Below are positions 1 through 6,360 of a stretch of DNA of 11,321 bases, piece after piece. Source of the DNA: Clostridia bacterium (GTDB lineage Bacteria; Bacillota_A; Clostridia; UBA1381); the NCBI GenBank assembly GCA_017553025.1, contig JAFZNF010000087.1, positions 1-11,321 of the forward strand. The letters are read 5' to 3'. The translations under genes and the position numbers were made by a program. The notes beneath the pieces are model-generated. The model was not told the DNA's origin. It worked only from the letters and a program-made list of their open reading frames with translations, and searched no databases. The first letter of the stretch is position 1. Every line of letters begins with the position of its first letter.

Positions 1-94
1 AATTAGGAAGAACGGACGGTTCGCTGAGCGAATGTGTAACAATTTAACATAAAAGTATATTTTGATTAAATACTAAAAAAAGGAGATAATGAAA
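1..94 (+). other. metY upstream leader, possibly with the 3' end of a preceding gene
   Basis: Two forward frames are open from the left edge. One ends at a TAA at 45-47 and would read LGRTDGSLSECVTI; the other ends at 50-52. Either could be the last codons of an upstream gene, but the fragment is too short to identify. A small TTCGC-TGA-GCGAA hairpin lies at 20-32 without a following T-tract. AT-rich DNA at 48-80 could hold a promoter (TATATT at 56-61), but I see no convincing -35. The start of any S-box or T-box leader would lie outside the window. Confidence 0.25.
81..86 (+). promoter_or_regulatory. Ribosome binding site that sets the metY start
   Basis: AGGAGA at 81-86 is 8 nt from the ATG at 95 but only 2 nt from the ATG at 89. 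The spacing favours the second ATG, giving a protein that begins MSEKKYSFET. Confidence 0.75.
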
Positions 95-1387
95 ATGTCA
101 GAAAAGAAATATAGTTTTGAAACACTGCAAGTCCACGCAGGACAGGAAACACCCGATACGGCAACTGATGCAAGAGCCGTACCGATTTATGCCACAGCAT
201 CATATGTTTTTCACAATTCCCAACACGCGGCGGACAGATTTGGATTAAAAGATGCAGGAAATATTTACAGCCGCCTTACAAATCCTACACAGCAAGTTTT
301 TGAAGAAAGAATTGCGGCATTAGAAGGCGGAGTTGCAGCGCTTGGTGTTGCGGCAGGCGCCGCTGCAATCAACTATGTAATACAGGCGCTTGCAAAGGCG
401 GGAGAGCATATAGTAGCCTCAAAAACCATATACGGAGGAACATATAATCTATTGGCACATACTCTTCCTCTCACATCGGGAATAACTACAAGTTTTGTAA
501 ATCCCGATAATGAAAATGCATTTGAAGAGGCAATAAAGCCGAATACAAAGGCAATTTTTATTGAAACACTCGGAAATCCTAACTCAAATATAGTTGATAT
601 AGAGGCGTTGGCAAAAGTGGCGCACAGTCACGGTATTCCTCTTGTTGTAGACTCAACCTTTGCAACACCTTATCTTGTCCGTCCGATAGAGTACGGGGCA
701 GATATAGTAGTGCACAGCGCAACAAAATTTATCGGCGGTCACGGTACTGCAATAGGCGGTGTAATCGTGGACGGAGGCACATTTGATTGGGAGAAATCAG
801 GGAAATACCCCTGGATTTCCGAACCAAATCCGTCATATCACGGCATAAGCTTTGCAAAAGCGGTAGGCTCAGCTGCATTTGTCACATATATACGCGCAAT
901 TCTTTTGCGTGACACAGGCTCTACGCTTTCGCCTTTCCACTCATTCCTGTTTTTGCAGGGATTGGAAACATTATCATTGCGTGTTGAACGCCATACGGAA
1001 AACGCACTTAAAATTGTTGAGTATCTAAAAAACCACCCGCAAGTGGAGGCGGTGCATCACCCGTCGGTTGAAACCGAACCGAGCCACAGGCTTTATAAAA
1101 AGTATTTTCCAAATGGCGGAGGCTCAATATTCACTTTTGAAATAAAGGGCGACGATAAAACGGCACAAAAATTCATAGATAATCTTAAGATTTTTTCATT
1201 GCTTGCAAATGTTGCAGACGTGAAATCTTTAGTAATCCACCCTGCATCTACCACACATTCCCAGCTTTCTGAAGCGGAACTTTTGAATCAGGGCATAAAA
1301 CCGAATACTATACGGCTTTCAATAGGAATAGAAAATATAAAAGACCTGATAGAAGCGCTTGATGACGCATTTAATGCAGTTAAATGA
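95..1387 (+). CDS. metY: O-acetylhomoserine sulfhydrylase (aminocarboxypropyltransferase), MetY
   Basis: This is a PLP enzyme of the Cys/Met metabolism fold-type I family. By family it condenses O-acetylhomoserine with sulfide to give homocysteine in the cytosol. The 430-residue length fits MetY, which is longer than MetB or MetC. The N-terminus carries the typical TLQVHAGQ and AVPIYATASYVF blocks, followed by YSRLTNPTQ (59-67), IETLGNPNSN (156-165), VVDSTFATPYL (184-194, with the PLP-ring Asp186) and HSATKFIGGHG (207-217, with the Schiff-base Lys211). IHPASTTHSQL (381-391) and TIRLSIGIE (405-413) form the C-terminal substrate/carboxylate-binding part. The GGHGT block and the 225-280 insert are typical of MetY rather than cystathionine gamma-synthase. 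The start is taken at 95 because of the ribosome binding site; a start at 89 would add two residues. The gene converges on an Rrf2 regulator and shares its terminator. The exact sulfur donor cannot be proved from sequence. Confidence 0.93.
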   Translation: MSEKKYSFETLQVHAGQETPDTATDARAVPIYATASYVFHNSQHAADRFGLKDAGNIYSRLTNPTQQVFEERIAALEGGVAALGVAAGAAAINYVIQALAKAGEHIVASKTIYGGTYNLLAHTLPLTSGITTSFVNPDNENAFEEAIKPNTKAIFIETLGNPNSNIVDIEALAKVAHSHGIPLVVDSTFATPYLVRPIEYGADIVVHSATKFIGGHGTAIGGVIVDGGTFDWEKSGKYPWISEPNPSYHGISFAKAVGSAAFVTYIRAILLRDTGSTLSPFHSFLFLQGLETLSLRVERHTENALKIVEYLKNHPQVEAVHHPSVETEPSHRLYKKYFPNGGGSIFTFEIKGDDKTAQKFIDNLKIFSLLANVADVKSLVIHPASTTHSQLSEAELLNQGIKPNTIRLSIGIENIKDLIEALDDAFNAVK

Positions 1388-1418
1388 AAAAATACCCGAA
1401 TTATTTTCGGGTATTTTT
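1388..1418. terminator. Bidirectional intrinsic terminator between metY and the Rrf2 gene
   Basis: A 13-bp perfect inverted repeat pairs AAAAATACCCGAA (1388-1400) with TTCGGGTATTTTT (1406-1418) around a 5-nt loop. It has a T-tract on the 3' side in both orientations, so it can stop both convergent transcripts. The last seven codons of the minus-strand gene (M-K-N-T-R-K-stop) lie inside its right arm and loop. Confidence 0.9.
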
Positions 1419-1814
1419 CATTATTAAATCTTCCAAAGTTATGCCGTCAAGATATTCACAGATTATTTTGTAAAGCTCCTCCCAGACGGGAAGCGTTACG
1501 CACTCGGCACATCTTTTGCACTGATTTGGCGACTGTTCAAGGCAGGAAACGGGCGCGAGGTTGCCCTCGGTAACTCTAAGTATTTCTCCGACCGAGCAAT
1601 CCTTGGGTTTCTTGCTTAGCATATAACCGCCCTGATAACCTCTGTTAGTCTTTAAAAGCCCCGCACTGTTTAAAAGCGGAACAATCTGTTCAAGGTATTT
1701 TTTTGATATATCCTGCCGTTCAGCAATTTCTTTTAAAGATACATATCTGTCGCAGTTTACCGCAAGGTCTGACAGCATTCTGAGGGCATATCTGCCCTTG
1801 GTTGAAATTTTCAC
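1401..1814 (-). CDS. Rrf2-family transcriptional regulator with four clustered cysteines (IscR/CymR-like)
   Basis: A 137-residue winged-helix DNA-binding regulator, the usual length for Rrf2 proteins. The N-terminus has the family opening STKGRYALRML (4-14). The helix-turn-helix region includes SKKYLEQIVPLLNSAGL (37-53), followed by the wing motif RGYQGGY (58-64). The effector loop holds Cys91, Cys99, Cys102 and Cys105, spaced C-x7-C-x2-C-x2-C. IscR uses three cysteines in this area for a [2Fe-2S] cluster, whereas CymR lacks them, so an iron-sulfur or thiol-sensing role is likely here but inferred. The start is GTG at 1814, with AAGGAAG 7 nt upstream. The gene has its own promoter and converges on metY, so control of sulfur or Fe-S genes is plausible. 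It is not in an operon with iscS/iscU within this window, so I give no gene symbol. Confidence 0.9.
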   Translation of the reverse strand: MKISTKGRYALRMLSDLAVNCDRYVSLKEIAERQDISKKYLEQIVPLLNSAGLLKTNRGYQGGYMLSKKPKDCSVGEILRVTEGNLAPVSCLEQSPNQCKRCAECVTLPVWEELYKIICEYLDGITLEDLIMKNTRK

Positions 1815-1838
1815 AAAATCACTTCCTTTGATAACACT

Positions 1839-1867
1839 ATAATACCATAGATTTCATAGGTTTTCAA
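1839..1867 (-). promoter_or_regulatory. Sigma-A promoter of the Rrf2 gene
   Basis: On the minus strand, TTGAAA (1862-1867) and TATTAT (1839-1844) are separated by exactly 17 nt. The -10 lies 24 nt upstream of the GTG start. This is the best promoter match in the region between the hydrolase gene and the regulator gene. Confidence 0.75.
1844..1861. promoter_or_regulatory. Candidate operator within the Rrf2 promoter spacer
   Basis: The 18-nt segment fills the spacer and overlaps the edge of the -10. It has interrupted dyad symmetry of the form ACCnnnGAnnTCnnnGGT and also contains two CATAG copies 4 nt apart. Rrf2 proteins are dimers that often repress their own gene, so autoregulation is a reasonable inference. 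I could not match it to a specific published Rrf2 motif. Confidence 0.4.
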
Positions 1868-1924
1868 TATCTATTTTATTTACAGACAAGTTTAGAAATT
1901 CTTCAATTTCTCTATCCTTTGTTT

Positions 1925-3043
1925 TCAGTTTCTGGACTGACCGGGCAGGCTTTGCAGGGTTGAAATTGCGGTATGTCCGCCGCTTTTGAAAAGCTGATTT
2001 AAAAGGAATATAAGTTCACGGCGCTTTTCCTTAGGAAGACCGTATACGGAGGAGATTATTGCTTCGGTACTTTTCCATTTTTGTTGGCTCATACTGCTGA
2101 ACCTGTCCATACCTGTAGCTTCAAATAAGGAAAAAACAGAGGAAGTCATTGATTTGCGGGTTTCGTCGTCCATTTCACCAAGCCAGGTTCCCAATGTTTT
2201 TTCAATAAAAATTGCCATATCGGAAAGAGCTGCATTTTCAAAACGGTTTTTGCAAACTTGCCACGAAAATCCGTCGTGCTGGAAAATACCTGATGCATTG
2301 CTTTTTACGACGCGGTGCGTATCTACACTCGAAAGCAAAAGCCCGATAACCGAGGTTTCGGGAACTATGCTGACAATTTTAGGTAAAATAGATATGTACT
2401 GGGGGGAAGAGGTAACTTCCTCGCGAAACCCGGGACCGTCATTTGAATAAATTTTTGTAATACGCTTTTTAAATTCATCTTTGCAGAAGGTGGCAGCATA
2501 CACAGCAAAATTACCGCCCTTGGAATGACCGCCTACACGAATATCACACTCAAATTCAGAGGCAATTCTGTTCAGGTAGGTGACAGCTTTTCTTTGCCCC
2601 TCCGTTTCAGATATATAACTTAAATTAAAATCTTCTTTCCAACCGACAATGGTGCCGTCTGTACCCCGAAACGAAACATAAATTGTACCATCATCAAGGC
2701 GCAAGGTTACAGCAGAAAACTGTGCGTCTTTGCTGCGGTCAATTTCATTTATATAATGACTTAGTTTTATATTTCCAAATCTATCGCCAAGGACCATTTC
2801 GTCCATAAGAAGTGGTGCTTTTGCGGTGAATGAGGTCTGGGCAAGTATCTCGTCACGGTTATGTTTACGGAAAAATTCGGTATGGGCGTCTTTTAGTGAA
2901 ATTTCGCTGCTTGAAGACGGTACAATTCCGTCAAAATCAGTATATGCAAGCTCAGCAAGAACGAGATTATCAACCTCGCCAAAGAAATCGACAGAAAAAG
3001 GGACATCAGACCGCCATTTTAGATAATCAAAGATATTTGCCAT
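1925..3043 (-). CDS. Mbeg1-like (DUF2974) alpha/beta-hydrolase
   Basis: A 372-residue predicted serine hydrolase of the Mbeg1-like/DUF2974 group, with lipase-like fold elements. The N-terminus MANIFDYLKWRSDVPF is the standard opening of the family. The core has VSFRGTDG (123-130), typical of lipase class 3-like folds, then VGGHSKGGNFAVYAA (170-184) with the GHSKG elbow and nucleophile Ser174. SNDGPGF (200-206) supplies the likely Asp202, and FQHDGF (254-259) the likely His256. There is no signal peptide, so it is probably cytosolic; the substrate is unknown. The start is set at 3043 because GGAGGT (3051-3056) is 7 nt upstream and the family opening begins there; a longer frame to 3091 would add 16 atypical residues. 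It overlaps the preceding LtrA-like gene by 17 nt, which implies translational coupling as the last gene of the two-component block. I see no clear terminator after it. Confidence 0.85.
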   Translation of the reverse strand: MANIFDYLKWRSDVPFSVDFFGEVDNLVLAELAYTDFDGIVPSSSSEISLKDAHTEFFRKHNRDEILAQTSFTAKAPLLMDEMVLGDRFGNIKLSHYINEIDRSKDAQFSAVTLRLDDGTIYVSFRGTDGTIVGWKEDFNLSYISETEGQRKAVTYLNRIASEFECDIRVGGHSKGGNFAVYAATFCKDEFKKRITKIYSNDGPGFREEVTSSPQYISILPKIVSIVPETSVIGLLLSSVDTHRVVKSNASGIFQHDGFSWQVCKNRFENAALSDMAIFIEKTLGTWLGEMDDETRKSMTSSVFSLFEATGMDRFSSMSQQKWKSTEAIISSVYGLPKEKRRELIFLLNQLFKSGGHTAISTLQSLPGQSRN

Positions 3044-4190
3044 AGAAAAGACCTCCGTCAATCTTTTTTGCATACCAATAAATAATTCCAAAAATCACGA
3101 ATACAAAAACAACAGTCAAACCAATGTTAATTACCATTTCTGTACGGAGCAGCAGCATTAAGGCCGTAAATACTGCACCTATAACCGCAGTCTGTAACCA
3201 AAGTCTGTTGTATTTTTGACATTTTGCTTTTGCATATTCCTTCCCCAGTGCAAAGAGAAATCCAAAAAACAAAAGAAAAGAGCCGACTAAAAAGAGCATT
3301 TTGGGAAGCAGTAAAATTTCCTCTTCACGCATAAATTCCAACCCGTTTGTTATATTGTTTAGGGCAAAAATAATAAAGATATGTAAAAGCATATAGGATA
3401 GACCGTTTGTTTTCTTTTCTCTATTGATAATATGGTCATAAAACACACCATAACTCAGGAATAGTCCGACAACAATGAGAAATGCCATAAGAGCGAAATA
3501 GGTGCTGTTTAGCGAAAAATCACCTTCAAAATAATATGAAATACCGATAATCATTTCTCCGAAGGTGAATACAACATACAGCATTGCACGCTCCGAAAGG
3601 TGCGGAAAATCTACAAATTCTCCGCTTTTCTTCTGACCGAACAGTAATACTGAAAACATACCGAAAAGAATAGCAATAAGAGAAAGCCAGGTTGTTTGTG
3701 TAACGATATACACAGGAATATCCGCCGCGACAATAAGTGCCTCGGCAAACAGAATGACCGACATTCGTAATATTTGTTTCCTGTTTTGCATTTCGGTTTT
3801 ATAATTTTGCAGTTCAAATAAGTACTGTATTCCGATATTTACAAGGATTAACGCCCACGCTATATGGTACTGTAAATGATAGCTCTGCCAATCCGTCTGC
3901 GTCCCTTCGCCGATGAAATACAGCAAAAACATATTGACAAAAAGGAATATATGGTCACGGACACCGTGTCTGCCATAGATGTTGACATAGTAAGTGGTGT
4001 AATTCCAAATCTGTATCACAGCAAGAGTGGTCATAATATATGCCATAAAAGCAGTCGGTGCGACAAAGCCGTTCACGAAATTATGCAGCAGCAAATTATT
4101 TCTGCCGATAATATATACAAAAATCAAATCGTAAATCAGCTCTGCATATTCAACTTTTTTCTCTTTTGGAGATATCATTTCCGTTACCAT
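3027..4190 (-). CDS. LtrA-family (low temperature requirement A) multi-pass membrane protein
   Basis: A 387-residue integral membrane protein with about 11-12 hydrophobic helices over residues 15-373. It begins with the LtrA-type block EKKVEYAELIYDLIFVYII (10-28), where acidic residues sit at the edge of the first helix. The second family block is HLSERAMLYVVFTFGEMIIGI-like (about 197-217), with His197, Glu200, Arg201 and Glu212. LtrA was named from a Listeria cold-growth phenotype, but the biochemical role of the family is not established. The gene lies 37 nt after the sensor kinase and overlaps the next gene by 17 nt, so it is probably co-expressed with the two-component system and could be its target or accessory. 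Its AGGAGG (4205-4210) is 14 nt from the ATG, which is unusually far, and no alternative in-frame start lies closer. Confidence 0.8.
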   Translation of the reverse strand: MVTEMISPKEKKVEYAELIYDLIFVYIIGRNNLLLHNFVNGFVAPTAFMAYIMTTLAVIQIWNYTTYYVNIYGRHGVRDHIFLFVNMFLLYFIGEGTQTDWQSYHLQYHIAWALILVNIGIQYLFELQNYKTEMQNRKQILRMSVILFAEALIVAADIPVYIVTQTTWLSLIAILFGMFSVLLFGQKKSGEFVDFPHLSERAMLYVVFTFGEMIIGISYYFEGDFSLNSTYFALMAFLIVVGLFLSYGVFYDHIINREKKTNGLSYMLLHIFIIFALNNITNGLEFMREEEILLLPKMLFLVGSFLLFFGFLFALGKEYAKAKCQKYNRLWLQTAVIGAVFTALMLLLRTEMVINIGLTVVFVFVIFGIIYWYAKKIDGGLFYGKYL

Positions 4191-4227
4191 ACCAGTACAA
4201 TTTTCCTCCTAACTGCCAAAATCCATT

Positions 4228-5580
4228 TCATACAAATGGTATTTCAAAAGTAAACAGACTGCCCTCGCCAAGTTTGCTTTCTACGCTCACCTTACCGCCG
4301 TGCGCCTCTGCAATCCATTTTACCATTGGAAGTCCGAGTCCCATACTTCCGTTTTGGTTTGAGGTACGTGAGCTGTCGGCTTGATAAAATCTTTCCCATA
4401 TTTTTAGCTGATTTTCTTCTGAAATGCCTATACCGTTGTCCTTTACACAAAACACTATTTTCCCGTTTTCAGAGGTCAAAGATACCTCTATTCTGTTTCC
4501 CTTGCCTATATACTGATAAGCGTTTGAAAGCAAATTCACAAAGGCGCGTGTTAACAAAAATCTGTCTGCTTTTGAATTTACTTTAGGTGATATATTCCGA
4601 ACGAGCTCAATACCATTTTCGTTTATTTCTTCCTGCTCGTCGCAAACGAAGGTGACAAGCTCGCTTATATCCACATCTTCAAATTCTGTTTCAATCTTAT
4701 TTTTATCCATTCTTGAAATTGTCAAAAGCTCTGAGATGAGTTTTGACATTCTCTCCGCCTGACGCTTTATTGATGCGGTGGATTCTTTGTATTCATCAAC
4801 GGTTTTTGCACAATCCTCCATATACTCGCACTCGGACATAATAACTGCTACAGGCGTGCGAAGCTCGTGTGAGGCATCGGAAGTAAATTGCTTTTCCTTT
4901 TCAAAAGAGTCTTCTATTTTATCGAGCATTTTATCAAAGACATTTGCAAGATTATATATTTCGTCGTGTCCGCCTGATAAGTTTATTCTTTCGGACAAAT
5001 TACTGCTTTTACTTATTCTTTCTGCGGTGTCGCTTATTTTTTTAACAGGAACAAAAGCTCGGCTTATTATAAGGTATCCCCCGATTGCCGCCAAAAGAAT
5101 TGTTATGAGAGAAAGTAACATATTTGTTTTCAAGGCGGATTTTACTCCGTATTCTTCATCTCCTGCTGATGCAATGCCTTTAAGGAAATATTTTCCTTGC
5201 TTTGTCATTATTTCTTTATCAAATTCATAGCACTTACTGCCGTTATAAATGCTTGACCTGAAAGCATCTCTTTGTATTTTAAGCTCGCTTGTTATACCAA
5301 AGGGGAGAGTACCGCCCAAAATATTATGGTTTTCATCATATAGCACCATATATACGCCGTTTTTATAGTACATAAGATCGGGCACGCGATGAAACGCTCC
5401 GCCTCTGTCAAAAAGGTTTCGTGAAAGCTCGTCAACCGTCCCTATAATACGTCTTTCAGTATCACGCTCAATCATTTTTGTACTGAAAGAGCTCATCGCC
5501 GCCATTACTATTCCTGAAATAATAATCATCGCAATTGTATACCAAAGTGTTATTTTCAGCTTCAAAGACATTTTTTTCAA
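4228..5580 (-). CDS. Membrane sensor histidine kinase of the OmpR-partner type
   Basis: A 450-residue two-helix sensor kinase. TM1 is about 9-30, an extracytoplasmic sensor region spans about 31-152, TM2 is about 153-174 and HAMP about 175-228. The HisKA domain carries SDASHELRTPVA (234-245) with phospho-acceptor His238. The ATPase domain shows the N-box around LLSNAYQY (350-357), G1 DNGIGI (381-386) and G2 GLGLP (414-418), so it should be active. The sensor region of about 120 residues has no motif that reveals the ligand. The start is taken as TTG at 5580: GGAAGG (5590-5595) is 9 nt upstream of it but 18 nt from the ATG at 5571, which would remove only three residues. The TTG is 5 nt after the regulator's stop codon, so translation is probably coupled. 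Confidence 0.92.
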   Translation of the reverse strand: MKKMSLKLKITLWYTIAMIIISGIVMAAMSSFSTKMIERDTERRIIGTVDELSRNLFDRGGAFHRVPDLMYYKNGVYMVLYDENHNILGGTLPFGITSELKIQRDAFRSSIYNGSKCYEFDKEIMTKQGKYFLKGIASAGDEEYGVKSALKTNMLLSLITILLAAIGGYLIISRAFVPVKKISDTAERISKSSNLSERINLSGGHDEIYNLANVFDKMLDKIEDSFEKEKQFTSDASHELRTPVAVIMSECEYMEDCAKTVDEYKESTASIKRQAERMSKLISELLTISRMDKNKIETEFEDVDISELVTFVCDEQEEINENGIELVRNISPKVNSKADRFLLTRAFVNLLSNAYQYIGKGNRIEVSLTSENGKIVFCVKDNGIGISEENQLKIWERFYQADSSRTSNQNGSMGLGLPMVKWIAEAHGGKVSVESKLGEGSLFTFEIPFV

Positions 5581-5585
5581 TTTTA

Positions 5586-6257
5586 TCAGCCTTCCTTTAG
5601 AACATATCCGCTTCCTCTTACAGTATGTATAAGTTTTATTTCATACGGGTCATCGATTTTTTTCCGTAAATACCGTATATATACATCAACTGCGTTTGTG
5701 CCGCCTTCATAGTCAAAATTCCAGGCGTGATTTTCGATTTTTTCCCGCGACAGTACAACGCCTTTATTTAGCATCATATAAAGGAGTATGTCATATTCTT
5801 TGGCGGATAGGGAAATCTCCTGATTTTGCCTTTTTACGGTATGTGCTTTTGTGTCTATTTCAAGGTCGGAAAGAGTAAATACATTTGTTGAACCGCCTGC
5901 CGCCTTTCTCGTCATAACCCGTATCCTTGCCAAAAGCTCGGGGAAAGCAAACGGCTTGATAAGATAATCACAAGCCCCCAAATCAAGACCTAAAACCCGG
6001 TCTTCTATGCTGTCCTTTGCCGTAAGGAACAGCACGGGTGTATGATTATTTCTACTACGAATTGATTTTAAGACCTCAAATCCGCTCATTTTTGGCATCA
6101 TTACATCCAAAATAATTCCGTCAAATTCACCCATATCTATAAAATCAAGCGCTTCTTCTCCGTCAAAGCAGCTGTCAACAGCATAACCCTCTTTTTCAAG
6201 ACGCTTTGTTATTACTCTGTTTAAGTCCTTTTCGTCCTCTGCGACCAATAATCTCAT
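5586..6257 (-). CDS. OmpR/PhoB-family response regulator
   Basis: A 223-residue two-domain regulator that receives phosphate from the adjacent kinase and binds DNA. The receiver domain (1-115) has the acidic pocket Glu7/Asp8, phospho-acceptor Asp51 in ILDVMMPKMSG, Thr79 and Lys101 in LIKPF, so all key residues are present. The C-terminal winged helix (about 127-222) has LSAKEYDILLYMMLNKG and the recognition region NAVDVYIRYLRKKID, ending in HTVRGSGYVL. It is the first gene after a 103-nt gap that contains a promoter, and the kinase follows 5 nt later. Likely targets are the neighbouring envelope genes, but I could not identify direct-repeat binding sites with confidence. Confidence 0.94.
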   Translation of the reverse strand: MRLLVAEDEKDLNRVITKRLEKEGYAVDSCFDGEEALDFIDMGEFDGIILDVMMPKMSGFEVLKSIRSRNNHTPVLFLTAKDSIEDRVLGLDLGACDYLIKPFAFPELLARIRVMTRKAAGGSTNVFTLSDLEIDTKAHTVKRQNQEISLSAKEYDILLYMMLNKGVVLSREKIENHAWNFDYEGGTNAVDVYIRYLRKKIDDPYEIKLIHTVRGSGYVLKEG

Positions 6258-6293
6258 AAATCATCACCGCCCCGCGTTTTTGCATAAAGCAGA

Positions 6294-6313
6294 TGCGGAA
6301 CTTTCGTTCCGCA
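6294..6313 (-). promoter_or_regulatory. Leader hairpin with GAAA tetraloop upstream of the response regulator
   Basis: An 8-bp perfect stem (TGCGGAAC with GTTCCGCA) closes a 4-nt loop. On the minus strand the loop reads GAAA, a stable GNRA tetraloop. It lies in the predicted 5' leader, between the promoter and the start codon at 6257. No U-tract follows on the minus strand, so it is not an intrinsic terminator there. An upstream ATGCGG could alternatively pair with the 3' arm. Its role is unknown; mRNA stabilisation or processing is possible. Confidence 0.5.
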
Positions 6314-6327
6314 GCCGCATTTTTCTT

Positions 6328-6356
6328 ATAATATCACATTTTTTATTGAAAGTAAA
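6328..6356 (-). promoter_or_regulatory. Extended -10 sigma-A promoter for the two-component block
   Basis: On the minus strand, TTTACT (6351-6356) and TATTAT (6328-6333) are separated by 17 nt, and TGA directly before the -10 makes an extended -10 element. The predicted start point is near 6320, giving a leader of about 60 nt. This separates the regulator/kinase/LtrA/hydrolase genes from the three genes before them, although read-through from upstream remains possible. Confidence 0.65.
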
Positions 6357-6360
6357 TATT

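Noticed and set aside
1..94. S-box or T-box regulatory RNA upstream of metY
   Set aside because: Fewer than 100 nt are visible, with no characteristic conserved box or terminator hairpin, so it cannot be supported here.
1894..1911. Inverted repeat AGAAATT-CTTC-AATTTCT downstream of the Mbeg1-like gene
   Set aside because: The 7-bp stem is almost all A-T and is followed by AAACTTGTC on the minus strand rather than a T-tract, so it does not qualify as an intrinsic terminator.
4778..5230. 150-codon plus-strand frame within the sensor kinase gene
   Set aside because: It is serine/leucine-rich antisense sequence opposite HAMP and HisKA coding DNA, with no supporting signals.
6294..6325. Plus-strand hairpin followed by CATTTTTC that resembles a terminator
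   Set aside because: No plus-strand gene lies upstream, and the hairpin makes better sense as part of the minus-strand leader.
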